Source: JANQIO01 sp043585095 (GTDB lineage Bacteria > Pseudomonadota > Gammaproteobacteria > Pseudomonadales > Halieaceae). Taken from it: a stretch of 64,000 nt of DNA. Positions 44,436-53,545 of this stretch are shown piece after piece; positions within the stretch are counted from its first letter, which is position 1, and every line of letters starts with the position of its first letter. The translations under genes and the position numbers were made by a program. The notes beneath the pieces were generated by a model. The model was given only the letters and a program-made list of their open reading frames with translations. It ran no database searches and had not been told where the DNA came from. The DNA is taken from NCBI GenBank assembly GCA_043585095.1, contig CP121321.1, positions 1,798,001-1,862,000 on the forward strand, written 5' to 3'.

Positions 44436-44605
44436 AAGCTTTTCATCTTCTTGTTTTTATCGTGTGACGCGCTGCTGCATTTTGCATGAAGAAAACGCCG
44501 AACCCGTACTGTAAGCCACCAAGACAGCATTGCACAGAAGACAAAGTGACACAGGACGCTGTGTATATACGCAATCAGCCCTGCTAGTAGACGAATAGTC
44601 TGGAC

Positions 44606-44637
44606 AAAAAAAGCCCCCGGCAAAACTCACCGGGGGC
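44606..44637 (-). terminator. Intrinsic terminator of the psp operon
   Basis: Read leftward, an 8-base GC-rich stem (44637-44630 with 44620-44613), a 9-base loop, then seven T residues (A run 44606-44612). It lies 80 bases past the pspC stop and separates the operon from the WS/DGAT gene. Confidence 0.92.
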
Positions 44638-44716
44638 GGTTACTCGAGGGACTCAGGGGGAAAGCCACCTCGCGTAAGGTTTGCCACGTGTGGAAGCAGT
44701 CCTGAGCCGTGCCCAG

Positions 44717-45229
44717 TTACAGCTCCGATATTTTGCGGTTGAGCTCAAACTGCCTGGACGTCACATAGGACTCCATGTCCTCGACTCTGCGCAGCGCGGC
44801 GTCCAGCCGCTCGCGGGCGCGTTGCAAGCGTACGCTGGCGCTCTCACCGTACCGAAACATTTTGCGTGGCCGGTAGTCATGCTGACGCTCGTCGTATTCC
44901 ATATCCATATCGATGTCAGCATCATCACTATTGGCTCGCCAGTCGCTGTAGTCGTCACCGCGGCGGCGTGGCGCTAGCAGTATCCAGCCTGCAATATATG
45001 CCCAAAAGGCCAGGGTTCCCGTGAATAAAAATGCTGCAATAGCCAGCAGCCTCACCACCCAGTTGTCTACATCCCAATAATCGGCGAGACCCGCACAGAC
45101 GCCGGCGATCTTTCCATCTCGGGTATTGCGAAACAATCCCATGCCCCAGCCGTTGCGCTTACGGCGCTTATAGTGTCGATGCTTGCTGCGCAAATCACTA
45201 TCGCGTGTACCTTTGTATCGTCTTCCCAT
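44717..45229 (-). CDS. pspC: Phage shock protein C
   Basis: Protein of 170 residues from ATG 45229. The PspC domain is visible: LFRNTRDGKIAGVCAGLADY, then VVRLLAIAAFLFTGTLAFWAYIAGWI with two membrane-associated segments. The C-terminal part is an extended acidic and basic tail with a coiled-coil segment (VRLQRARERLDAALRRVEDM), longer than E. coli PspC. With PspB it senses inner-membrane stress and binds PspA or the secretin. The start is one base after the pspB stop (TGA-G-ATG) with AGGAG in the end of pspB, so the two are coupled. An upstream in-frame start at 45268 would overlap pspB. Confidence 0.9.
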   Translation of the reverse strand: MGRRYKGTRDSDLRSKHRHYKRRKRNGWGMGLFRNTRDGKIAGVCAGLADYWDVDNWVVRLLAIAAFLFTGTLAFWAYIAGWILLAPRRRGDDYSDWRANSDDADIDMDMEYDERQHDYRPRKMFRYGESASVRLQRARERLDAALRRVEDMESYVTSRQFELNRKISEL

Positions 45230-45230
45230 C

Positions 45231-45506
45231 TCAGTGACTCCTATCGTCCTTGCCCTGGTAGTGCTCACGTCGCTCTTGCTGCTGTCGCCAATCTGGATAG
45301 TTCGAATCCAGCAGTGTTTCCAGCGTCTGCACGCGCTCAGTCATTTTGTCTACAGTCTCCAGAATGTGATCGACCGTCTCTCGATCTTCGTTCTTCAGGC
45401 TTCTGGAAGAGCGCTTTAAGGCTGAGTAATGCATGCTTAGCCAGATTGGCATAACGATGACCATGAACAGCACCGTTGGCACAAACATAAATTCTAAAAA
45501 TCCCAT
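45231..45506 (-). CDS. pspB: Phage shock protein B
   Basis: Small membrane protein of 91 residues: an N-terminal transmembrane helix (FVPTVLFMVIVMPIWLSMHY) and a cytoplasmic coiled coil (DETVDHILETVDKMTERVQ-like) matching PspB, with a C-terminal Gln-rich tail. It pairs with PspC in sensing membrane stress. A GGGGGA-type site precedes the ATG, and the stop lies one base before pspC. Confidence 0.9.
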   Translation of the reverse strand: MGFLEFMFVPTVLFMVIVMPIWLSMHYSALKRSSRSLKNEDRETVDHILETVDKMTERVQTLETLLDSNYPDWRQQQERREHYQGKDDRSH

Positions 45507-45538
45507 CGTGTCATTCCCCCTGTAGGTCTATCCCTGAC

Positions 45539-46243
45539 CTACTGCGCGGATGCAGAGGCGGCTGGCTTATCACTGCCTGCTGGCTCGCCCATTTCCTGCT
45601 TAAGCCGCGACAGCTCGTCGTTGATCTTTTGGTCCTCTGCTAACGCGTCAATTTCCGTGGCGAGATCGCTGCCTTCGCGTCCCATGTCCATAGACTCCAA
45701 CTGGCTCTCCATGGTGTCCATTCGGCGCTCAAACTTATCGAACTTCGAAAATGCTTCATCCAGTGCTTCCCGGTGCATCTGCCGCTTCACCTTAATGCGC
45801 GACTCAACCGTTTGGCTTCGCATCACAAGAGTTTTTTGTTTCGCGCGGGCATCGGTCAATTTCTGCTGTAACTGGCCAATCTCTTCGTTCAGCTGCCCAA
45901 TGTGGTCGTCGGTTGCTGCAAGCTCGGCCTCAACCGCCTTAAGCTCTTCCTGAATAAGTTGTTTTTCCTGCAGCGCGGCCCGCGCCAGGTCTTCGCGTCC
46001 TTTGCTGATCGCTAGCCTGGCTTTAGCCTCCCAGGATTCCACGTCGTCGGCAATTTGCAGCCGACGGCGCTCGGCGGCCTTGCGTTCTGCCAACACGCGG
46101 GCAGATGAACTTCGCACTTCCACCAGCGTGTCTTCCATTTCCTGAATAATCAGGCGAATCATCTTCTGCGGATCTTCGGCCTGATCGAGAATAGCCGTGA
46201 TATTTGAGTTGATGATGTCGGTCATGCGAGAAAAGATGCCCAT
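45539..46243 (-). CDS. pspA: Phage shock protein A
   Basis: PspA/IM30-family protein of 234 residues. N-terminal amphipathic helix MGIFSRMTDIINSNITAILD, followed by DPQKMIRLIIQEMEDTLVEVRSS and the long Glu/Arg coiled coil, are diagnostic. PspA binds PspF and keeps it inactive, then moves to the damaged inner membrane and assembles into ESCRT-III-like coats. AAGGAG lies seven bases upstream of the ATG. The order is small membrane gene, pspA, pspB, pspC. Confidence 0.97.
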   Translation of the reverse strand: MGIFSRMTDIINSNITAILDQAEDPQKMIRLIIQEMEDTLVEVRSSSARVLAERKAAERRRLQIADDVESWEAKARLAISKGREDLARAALQEKQLIQEELKAVEAELAATDDHIGQLNEEIGQLQQKLTDARAKQKTLVMRSQTVESRIKVKRQMHREALDEAFSKFDKFERRMDTMESQLESMDMGREGSDLATEIDALAEDQKINDELSRLKQEMGEPAGSDKPAASASAQ

Positions 46244-46303
46244 GGTGTTACTCCTTTTTGAAAGCCGTTTACGTCTAAAAAAATCTAGTCACTGCCAGGC
46301 AGA

Positions 46304-46510
46304 TTAGTGCCTGACCTTAAATAATTGCCGATGCTGTCGATGCGGAGAGATCTTGAGATCCGGCATGCCAAACCAGAACAACGCTTCCACCAACGCCACG
46401 ATTTGCAGCAGAGTAAGTAACGCTGCTACTGGGCTGGTAAACACGCCCACAAAGGCGCAGATCAAGGCCAGGGCTGTGTATATCAGGACTCTCTCTTCGT
46501 GGTTGCTCAT
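46304..46510 (-). CDS. Small membrane protein heading the psp operon
   Basis: Protein of 68 residues with two hydrophobic helices (LIYTALALICAFVGVF and PVAALLTLLQIVALVEALFWF) and a basic tail. It does not match PspD, PspE or PspG as I know them. It sits directly upstream of pspA (60 bases) and downstream of the sigma-54 type element, so it should be the first gene of the induced message. Its position makes it a candidate extra component of the membrane-stress response, for example an inner-membrane anchor. Confidence 0.72.
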   Translation of the reverse strand: MSNHEERVLIYTALALICAFVGVFTSPVAALLTLLQIVALVEALFWFGMPDLKISPHRQHRQLFKVRH

Positions 46511-46566
46511 GCTCGCCTAACTCCGGGTTGTGTTGCTTGTTGATGCCTGCTTACACACCAACACCT

Positions 46567-46583
46567 ACCACAATCCGTGCCAA
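46567..46583 (-). promoter_or_regulatory. Putative sigma-54 promoter of the psp operon
   Basis: Read leftward, TTGGCACG gives a perfect -24 element. The -12 element is poorer: GTGGT in place of TTGCW, with GG where GC is consensus. E. coli pspA also has a non-standard -12 (TTGT). It lies about 60 bases upstream of the first psp gene, in the gap shared with pspF, which encodes the sigma-54 activator expected to use it. Confidence 0.6.
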
Positions 46584-46704
46584 CTTCGTATCCTATTGAT
46601 TTATATGCATTTATCTTAATTTGCCCTCCAATGGAATATCTCATAATGGTTTTTAAGACTATTTACATGGTTTTTTTGACCGCTTTATTTAGTAATATAC
46701 GCCA

Positions 46705-47802
46705 ATGACTGACAATGATCGTATAATCGGTAACGCAATCAGCCTGAATCAGGCTCTGGATCAAATATCTCGGTTAGCACCGATCCGTCGCCCCGTTCTG
46801 GTAATCGGCGAAAGAGGCACAGGTAAAGAGCTGGCAGCCGCCCGCCTGCACTATCTTTCACCCCGTTGGGACTCACCTTTCCTCAAGATGAACTGCGCCG
46901 CAGTGGCGGAATCACTGATGGAATCAGAGCTCTTTGGTCATGAACCAGGGGCATTCACGGGTGCCAGCCGCACCCACCGCGGCCGCTTCGAGCGGGCGGA
47001 CGGGGGCACGCTCTTTCTCGACGAGCTAGGCACAATGTCATCAGGCCTGCAGGAAAAATTACTGCGCGCCATCGAGTACGGGGAGTTTGAGCGGCTCGGC
47101 GGACAAACCACCTTGCAGGTCGACGTCAGGGTTATTGCCGCCACCAATGCTGATCTGCGAGCGCTGGCTGCCTCTGGCCGCTTTCGCGAAGACCTGCTCG
47201 ACAGGCTTAGCTTTGACGTAGTGCATCTTCCACCGCTGCGCCACCGCCTATCGGACCTACCCGAACTGGCCCACCACTTTGCGGTTCAAATGTGTGCAGA
47301 ACTAGGCTGGGAGCTATTCCCTGGTTTTACCGATGAAGCTGCCCGTCAACTTTTACAGCACGCGTGGCCGGGGAATGTCCGTGAGCTCAAGAATGTCGTG
47401 GAGCGATCGGTTGCAAGGTGGTCTGAGCCTGGTGAACCCATAGGCGAGATCGTCATCGACCCGTTCGACTCGCCCTTCGATGATTGGACTCACGCAAGCC
47501 CCATTGCCGGGATTAAGCTGCCCGGTGCGACACTTGACCACCCCACTCCCAGTGCCGCCGCAACGACCTCTAATGAAAACCATGGCACCCCACTACCCTC
47601 CGGTGATTTTGACTTCCGTCGCAGTGTCGAACGCTACGAACTCAGGCTGCTAAACAAGGCGTTAGATGCGAACCAGAATCATCAGGGGCGCACGGCCAAG
47701 GCTTTGCAGTTGAGCTATGACCAACTGCGCGGGTTGCTGCGCAAACATGGTCTTATCAAATCTCGGACTGCTGCAGGAAACAAAAGGCCTGAAGCCGATT
47801 AG
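46705..47802 (+). CDS. pspF: Psp operon transcriptional activator PspF
   Basis: Sigma-54 enhancer-binding protein of 365 residues without a receiver domain. The AAA+ core begins at residue 8 with Walker A GERGTGKE (35-42), the sigma-54 contact loop GAFTGA (82-87), Walker B GGTLFLDEL (100-108), and the arginine finger region. The C-terminal helix-turn-helix (GRTAKALQLSYDQLRGLLRK) is Fis-like. Absence of a regulatory N-domain and divergent position to pspA identify PspF, whose activity is held down by PspA. It is followed by an unrelated dehydrogenase gene. Confidence 0.96.
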   Translation: MTDNDRIIGNAISLNQALDQISRLAPIRRPVLVIGERGTGKELAAARLHYLSPRWDSPFLKMNCAAVAESLMESELFGHEPGAFTGASRTHRGRFERADGGTLFLDELGTMSSGLQEKLLRAIEYGEFERLGGQTTLQVDVRVIAATNADLRALAASGRFREDLLDRLSFDVVHLPPLRHRLSDLPELAHHFAVQMCAELGWELFPGFTDEAARQLLQHAWPGNVRELKNVVERSVARWSEPGEPIGEIVIDPFDSPFDDWTHASPIAGIKLPGATLDHPTPSAAATTSNENHGTPLPSGDFDFRRSVERYELRLLNKALDANQNHQGRTAKALQLSYDQLRGLLRKHGLIKSRTAAGNKRPEAD

Positions 47803-47937
47803 TCAACTTCCAGCACTGCGCCCTGCAGCGCGCCGCATAAGGCTTATTCAGCTTGTCCTGAATCACTTGATAGCCGAGACCCACCGCGAAGGCTCATGCT
47901 AATCTTTAACCCATCGCGCACCTGACAGGAGAATGCA

Positions 47938-49395
47938 ATGCCGTTATCGCTTAATGACCCCAAACTGCTTAGAGACAAGGCTTATATTAACGGCAGCTGG
48001 ATTGATGCGGACGACGGTGCCACTGTCGATGTAGTCAACCCGGCCACAGGCGACACCGTCGCCAGTATCGCGAAAGTGGGCGCGACGGAGACTGAACGTG
48101 CCATAGCCGCGGCGCAGCAGGCCATGAAATCCTGGCGCGCCGAGCCCGCCAAGACCCGAGCAAAGATACTCCGCAAATGGTTTGACTTGATCATGGAGAA
48201 CCAGGAAGACCTGGCGCTTATCATGACCGCCGAGCAAGGTAAGATACTGTCTGAATCGCGCGGCGAAATCGCCTACGGTGCGGCGTTTGTAGAGTGGTTT
48301 GGCGAAGAGGCCAAGCGCATAGACGGTGACGTAATCCCCGGTCCCTCCGCAGACAAGCGCATTGTATGCATCAAGCAGCCCGTCGGTGTTGTGGCGGCCA
48401 TCACGCCCTGGAATTTCCCCAATGCAATGATAGCCAGAAAGGCCGGTGCCGCTCTGGCCGCCGGCTGCTCAATCGTTGTAAAACCCGCCACCGCAACGCC
48501 CTTATCGGCGCTGGCCATGGCAGAACTGGCCGAGCGCGCCGGCGTTCCGGCGGGCGTACTTAACGTTGTCTGCGGCAGCTCATCGGATATTGGCAATGTA
48601 CTCACTAGCAGCCCGGTGGTCAGGAAGCTAACTTTTACCGGCTCGACGCCGGTCGGCAAAACACTCATGGAGCAAAGCGCCGCCACCATGAAGAAGCTGT
48701 CCATGGAGCTGGGCGGCAATGCCCCGTTCATTGTGTTTGACGATGCAGATATCGACGAAGCAGTCGAAGGTGCCATGGTTTCCAAGTATCGAAACGGCGG
48801 GCAAACTTGCGTCTGTTCAAATCGATTTTTTGTTCAAGATGGTATCTACGACGCCTTTGTCGAGAAGTTCGTGAAGGCGGCAAGCGAACTGGTCGTCGGT
48901 GACGGTATGCAGCCCGATGTAAACGTTGGCCCATTGGTCGATGCGAACGCCGTCAAAGGCGTTAACGAGCTAGTCCAAACGTCGATAGGCGAAGGCGCTC
49001 AGGTTGCTCTCGGCGGCGCACAGCACGACCTGGGCGAATGCTATTACCAACCCACCGTCCTCACTGGCGTGAAGTCCCATATGGCGGTGTTTCGGAACGA
49101 AATCTTCGGACCGGTGGCGCCTATAATTCGTTTCAGTACGGAAGATGAGCTGATAGAGATGGCAAACGATACCGAGTTTGGTCTGGCGTCTTACTTCTAC
49201 ACGCGAGATATCGGTCGCGTATGGCGTATCGCGGAGGCTCTGGACTACGGCATGGTTGGCATTAACTCGGGGCTTATTTCAAACGAAATGGCACCCTTCG
49301 GCGGTGTTAAGGAATCCGGCATGGGACGCGAAGGCTCTAAATACGGCATCGATGACTACCTCGAGATCAAATATCTATTGATGGGTGGTATCTAA
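47938..49395 (+). CDS. gabD: NAD(P)-dependent succinate-semialdehyde dehydrogenase
   Basis: Aldehyde dehydrogenase of 485 residues. Catalytic Glu in SMELGGNAPFIVFDDADID, catalytic Cys in YRNGGQTCVCSNRFFVQ, the cofactor loop FTGSTPVGKTLMEQSA, and the N-terminal INGSWIDADDGATVDVVNPA. PWNFPNAMIARKAGAALAAG and QTCVCSNR are the form of GabD (succinate semialdehyde to succinate in the GABA shunt). AGGAG precedes the ATG. No gabT is adjacent; glutarate semialdehyde is an alternative substrate. Confidence 0.93.
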   Translation: MPLSLNDPKLLRDKAYINGSWIDADDGATVDVVNPATGDTVASIAKVGATETERAIAAAQQAMKSWRAEPAKTRAKILRKWFDLIMENQEDLALIMTAEQGKILSESRGEIAYGAAFVEWFGEEAKRIDGDVIPGPSADKRIVCIKQPVGVVAAITPWNFPNAMIARKAGAALAAGCSIVVKPATATPLSALAMAELAERAGVPAGVLNVVCGSSSDIGNVLTSSPVVRKLTFTGSTPVGKTLMEQSAATMKKLSMELGGNAPFIVFDDADIDEAVEGAMVSKYRNGGQTCVCSNRFFVQDGIYDAFVEKFVKAASELVVGDGMQPDVNVGPLVDANAVKGVNELVQTSIGEGAQVALGGAQHDLGECYYQPTVLTGVKSHMAVFRNEIFGPVAPIIRFSTEDELIEMANDTEFGLASYFYTRDIGRVWRIAEALDYGMVGINSGLISNEMAPFGGVKESGMGREGSKYGIDDYLEIKYLLMGGI

Positions 49396-49572
49396 TTCGT
49401 GGGTAGCTGCCGAGGCGATGGCAGGCCGGCCTCGTATTACTGCCTGCTACCCCCGCTACGCTAGTCAGGCGTGTTACGCCTTACATCCAATGCGCTTAAT
49501 CACGCACTGCTTGGCTTACGGCATCCCCATCTGAACCTATAGTGCAAAGATTCATCAGCGCAGGGACGCGCC

Positions 49573-50820
49573 ATGGATCTTTTCCGAAGGCAGGTTATTG
49601 ACGCGCAGAGGCTGCGCCTGGAAGGCAGTGTACTTTTGCTTCCACGCTGGCCCCACGCGCTAGCAGCATTTGCGCTACTGCTGTGGGTAGGCGCAGCCGC
49701 CTACCTGCTAACCCAGGGACATTACTCCCGTAAAGAGACCCTGCGAGGCTGGCTGGAGCCCAGTGGCGGACTGGTGCAGGCCTACCCGCTGGCGACTGGC
49801 ACGCTGACTGAATTACTGGTTTCACCGGGGCAGCAGGTACACCGCGGAGACACGCTGGCGATTATTACTGGACGGCGTATCCTGCGCGACGGTGAACCCG
49901 TAGAGACCCTGCTACTACAGCAGCTTGAAGCTGATCATAGTGCTCTAAGCCGCGAGCTGGATCGTCAGAACCACAGGGCGACGCTAGACCTCAGAGCACT
50001 ATCCAAACAGTTAGAGGAGATCGATAACACGCTCGGCGCGTTGACTCGGCAGCGGTCAGCACTGACTGCACGCCACGCAATGGCCCTGTCTCAGCGCGAC
50101 CGTATTCAGTCCCTTGCAGGCGCAGGGCATGTTACCCAAACCGAACTCGATAGACAGGAAGATGAACGACTGCGTTTGCAGGCACACATCAGTGCGCTGG
50201 ACGTAAGCGTTGCCGAAAAAGCCGCCGAGCGCGAGCGCTTGCGGGCTCAGCGGCTGCGCCTTCCCAGCGATTACGCGAGCAAGCGCGATGAGCTGCGCCG
50301 CCTGTTGAGTGAAGTTGAGCAAAAGCGTACCCAGCTTCGCGCCAACGGCTCGCACGTCATTGAGGCACCGGTAGACGGCACCATCAGCCGCATCGCTGCA
50401 AAGCCCGGCCAGCAAGCCACTCCATCCACAGCGCTTTTTACGCTTTTACCCACGGCATCACCATTGGTGCTGCGGCTACTGGTGCCTGTGCGCGCCGCAG
50501 GCTTCCTCAAACAGGGGCAATCATTGGTAATACGCTACGACGCATTCCCGTATCAGAAGTTTGGATCTCACCAAGGGCATCTGACCACCGTTACCGACAG
50601 CGCATTGCTGCCGCACGAGCAGCGGGTACTGCCGGTGCAATCAACCGAGCCGGTGTACCAGGCCGACGGCACACCTGGGCAACCTTTGATTACAGCGTAT
50701 GGGCAAGAGTTTGCCCTGCGTGCTGGCATGACCTTTAGCGCCGACGTGCAACTCGAGCAGCGCAGCGTATTGGAGTGGCTGGTTGAGCCACTTATCAGCC
50801 TGCGAGGCAAACTCTGGTGA
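49573..50820 (+). CDS. HlyD/CvaA-like membrane fusion protein
   Basis: Adaptor of 415 residues. A single N-terminal membrane helix (ALAAFALLLWVGAAAYLL) is followed by SRKETLRGWLEPSGGLVQAY, the lipoyl half GTLTELLVSPGQQVHRGDTL, a long coiled coil rich in Arg, Glu and Leu, and the return strand VIEAPVDGTISRIAAKPGQQ. RQVIDAQRLRLEGSVLLL before the helix resembles CvaA of colicin V export. It pairs with the C39 exporter, whose GTG overlaps the stop by 4 bases, and with an outer-membrane channel encoded elsewhere. Confidence 0.9.
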   Translation: MDLFRRQVIDAQRLRLEGSVLLLPRWPHALAAFALLLWVGAAAYLLTQGHYSRKETLRGWLEPSGGLVQAYPLATGTLTELLVSPGQQVHRGDTLAIITGRRILRDGEPVETLLLQQLEADHSALSRELDRQNHRATLDLRALSKQLEEIDNTLGALTRQRSALTARHAMALSQRDRIQSLAGAGHVTQTELDRQEDERLRLQAHISALDVSVAEKAAERERLRAQRLRLPSDYASKRDELRRLLSEVEQKRTQLRANGSHVIEAPVDGTISRIAAKPGQQATPSTALFTLLPTASPLVLRLLVPVRAAGFLKQGQSLVIRYDAFPYQKFGSHQGHLTTVTDSALLPHEQRVLPVQSTEPVYQADGTPGQPLITAYGQEFALRAGMTFSADVQLEQRSVLEWLVEPLISLRGKLW

Positions 50821-52922
50821 AGGAGCAAGCCTCACTGCGCTGGGCAAGCACACTGTCGCTGCCGATTATTCGGCAGGCTGAACACGCGGAATGCGGGCTT
50901 GCCTGCCTGGCGATGGTGGCAGGCTATTTCGGACAGCATGCAGACCTGGCGGATCTGCGCAGACGCTTTGGTAGCGCTAGCCATGGGCTCACGCTAAAAC
51001 AGATTGCGCAATTCGCAGCTGACATGGGACTGCAGGCGCGGCCGCTGCGTGCCGATATCAATGCCGTGCGGCAACTCAAATGTCCCTGCATTCTTCACTG
51101 GGACATGAATCACTTCGTTGTGATGCGCTACGCGGGGAGAAGGCGAGTCTGTGTGCATGACCCAGCCCAGGGCGTAGTACGACTGCGCTACCACGAACTG
51201 GCAGATCATTTTACCGGAGTCGCTCTTGAGCTCTCGCCGGCGACTGAATTTAAAGCGACTCACCGCCGGCAGCGACTGCATCTCAGCGATCTGTGGACGC
51301 GCATCGTCGGCCTAAAACGTTCGCTGGTAGTGGTACTCGTCTTATCACTACTGCTGCAGTTATTTGCCCTCGTCTCCCCGTTTTACCTGCAAACCGTTAT
51401 CGACGACGTCGCATTGCGGGGTGACCGCGAGCTGCTCACGGTGCTGGCACTAAGCTTTGCATTGCTGCTGCTTCTCGAGGTTGGCACGCAAGCACTGCGC
51501 GGCTCAGTACTGCTATTTCTTTCTACCCATTTACACCTGCAGCTGGCGGCCAACATGATGAGCCAGCTTCTTCACCTGCCTGCACGATGGTTCCAGCATC
51601 GGCACCTTGGCGACGTACTATCCCGCTTCTCATCCATTGACGCCGTGAGAGAGATCTTATCCAACGGGCTAATCGCCGCCCTGGTCGACGGCGTGATGGC
51701 GATTATTATGCTGCTGGTCATGCTGGTATACGACGCCAGGTTGACCGCGATCGTTTTGCTAGCCCTGCTACTGTACGTGGCCCTGCGAGTCCTGCTGTTT
51801 CGCCCGCTGCGACAGCTTTCGCAGGACAGTATTGCCAAGCACGCCCTATGCGACAGCAGCCTGATGGAATCGGCTCGCGCCATGACCACCGTAAAACTGC
51901 TGCAGGGCGAATCCGAGCGTCATGCCCACTGGCACAACCGACTCACCACCGCGCTCAACTGCGATATACGGATTGGCCGCCTTAACATTGGCTTTGGCGC
52001 CGCCAATACACTGCTCTTTGGTCTAGAAAACATAACCGTCGTTTATTTGGCCGCGGACGCGGTAATAGCCAACCAACTGACCATCGGCATGCTGGTTGCT
52101 TTTATCAGCTACAAGCAGCGCTTCACCACGGCTATACACGGCCTGCTCGAGCAATGCCTGGAGTTAATGATGCTGGGACTGCATCTGGAGCGATTGTCTG
52201 ACATCGCACTCAGCCCGAGAGAACCCAGCGCGGGTAGCAGTGCGTCATCTGCCAGTTCTGAAAAGCCTGTCGCCGTAGCTCTGTCCGCCTCCAATATCGC
52301 CTTTCGACACGATTCACAGAGTCCATGGTTGTTTCGAGAACTGAACTTCAACGTTGAAGCCGGGCAATGTGTGGCCATCACCGGTCCCAGCGGCGCGGGT
52401 AAAACCAGCCTGCTGAAGTTGCTTATGGGACTTGCTGCTTTGGACGAGGGGGAGCTTAGAGTCAATAACGCGCCCATTAAGTCGCTGGCCCACTATCGCA
52501 ACTGGATTGCTGCCGTAACGCAGGATGACCTGCTACTCAGCGGCAACCTGCTGGACAATATAGTCGGCTTTGACGCCAGCCCAAACTGGGAGTGGATGAG
52601 GTTTTGCTGTCAGCAAGCGTGCATCGACAACTTCATCGAACAGCTCCCCATGCAGTACAACACGCCCGTTGGCGAGATGGGCGCTTCGCTGAGCGGTGGA
52701 CAAATGCAGCGCCTGCTGTTGGCACGCGCTCTGTACCGAAAACCCGCCCTACTGTTCCTGGATGAGGCCACCAGCCAGCTTGACGTCGGCACGGAAAGCG
52801 CGATCAACGCAAATTTGTCACAGATGCCGATGACGCGCGTGGTGATATCCCACAGACCCACTGTGGCTGCAATGGCAGATGCAACGATCCAGCTGGGGTC
52901 GAGACGGCCTGAGGACGTGTAG
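50817..52922 (+). CDS. Peptidase-containing ABC exporter (C39, CvaB-like)
   Basis: Exporter of 701 residues with three parts. A C39 peptidase domain (1-140) has the catalytic Cys26 in AEHAECGLACLAM, His99 in WDMNHFVV, and Asp115 in DPAQG, all intact. Six membrane helices follow (150-440). The ATPase has Walker A GPSGAGKT at 523-530, signature LSGGQ near 625, and Walker B LLFLDEA at about 645. Such proteins cut double-glycine leaders and export the peptide (bacteriocin, microcin or signal). The GTG start overlaps the HlyD stop. No precursor peptide is found within a few hundred bases. Confidence 0.95.
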   Translation: MKEQASLRWASTLSLPIIRQAEHAECGLACLAMVAGYFGQHADLADLRRRFGSASHGLTLKQIAQFAADMGLQARPLRADINAVRQLKCPCILHWDMNHFVVMRYAGRRRVCVHDPAQGVVRLRYHELADHFTGVALELSPATEFKATHRRQRLHLSDLWTRIVGLKRSLVVVLVLSLLLQLFALVSPFYLQTVIDDVALRGDRELLTVLALSFALLLLLEVGTQALRGSVLLFLSTHLHLQLAANMMSQLLHLPARWFQHRHLGDVLSRFSSIDAVREILSNGLIAALVDGVMAIIMLLVMLVYDARLTAIVLLALLLYVALRVLLFRPLRQLSQDSIAKHALCDSSLMESARAMTTVKLLQGESERHAHWHNRLTTALNCDIRIGRLNIGFGAANTLLFGLENITVVYLAADAVIANQLTIGMLVAFISYKQRFTTAIHGLLEQCLELMMLGLHLERLSDIALSPREPSAGSSASSASSEKPVAVALSASNIAFRHDSQSPWLFRELNFNVEAGQCVAITGPSGAGKTSLLKLLMGLAALDEGELRVNNAPIKSLAHYRNWIAAVTQDDLLLSGNLLDNIVGFDASPNWEWMRFCCQQACIDNFIEQLPMQYNTPVGEMGASLSGGQMQRLLLARALYRKPALLFLDEATSQLDVGTESAINANLSQMPMTRVVISHRPTVAAMADATIQLGSRRPEDV

Positions 52923-53065
52923 AAAAGTGAGAACCGGCTCACAGTTTTCGCCGTGCTGTCGCCTGGAAACGGAACCAGTTCGCAGTCCGGGAACCCGGCA
53001 GATGACCTCAACACCCGTTTGGCTAGTATTAGCTACAACATCAGCCGCGAATCAAGATAAGCACT

Positions 53066-53365
53066 ATGCACTGCACAGAATTGACTATTGCCTATCTTCG
53101 CCTCTGTATGGCTTTGCTCGCGGCGCTGGCTATGGCCGTCGGCGTCAGCCTCGCCTGGCAAGGGCATGTTGCCATCGCCCTCGCACATTTTTGCGGCACG
53201 CTATTTTTTCTGTTTGCCTATTTCAACCCGGCAGCGTTATCGGACGCCGGGACTAGCGAGACAGGTCCCCTTCCGGTTCGTTACAAGCGTTTTTTATGGG
53301 CATCCTTGCTGATCGGCATGTTGGCAGTCAGCTGGGAGTTCAGAGTACTCCTTCCCCTGGGGTAA
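53066..53365 (+). CDS. Small membrane protein downstream of the C39 exporter
   Basis: Protein of 99 residues. Three hydrophobic stretches are seen (LRLCMALLAALAMAVGVSLAW, IALAHFCGTLFFLFAYF, and FLWASLLIGMLAVSW). No family recognised. It lies between the exporter and the terminator at 53382 on the same strand. It has no double-glycine leader and is too hydrophobic to be an exported bacteriocin of the usual type; an immunity protein or an unrelated membrane protein are both possible. The ribosome site is weak. Confidence 0.62.
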   Translation: MHCTELTIAYLRLCMALLAALAMAVGVSLAWQGHVAIALAHFCGTLFFLFAYFNPAALSDAGTSETGPLPVRYKRFLWASLLIGMLAVSWEFRVLLPLG

Positions 53366-53381
53366 ATTGAGCGAGCGTTTC

Positions 53382-53413
53382 GCCCGGCCAGTTCGCTTGC
53401 CGGGCTTTTTTTT
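53382..53413 (+). terminator. Intrinsic terminator after the exporter cluster
   Basis: Seven-base perfect stem (53382-53388 with 53399-53405), a 10-base loop, then eight T residues. It closes the rightward transcription unit before the convergent glycerol kinase gene. Confidence 0.92.
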
Positions 53414-53545
53414 GCCTGTTGCTCAACTCATCAAGCTGCGCCATTTTCCAAAGTGCCCGCCACAACGCGCTCTGTACAACCGCAATTTACTCACCTGCTC
53501 ATCGGGCAATACCGCTTCAGAAGCATCGGCTTTGGAATCATGGCA

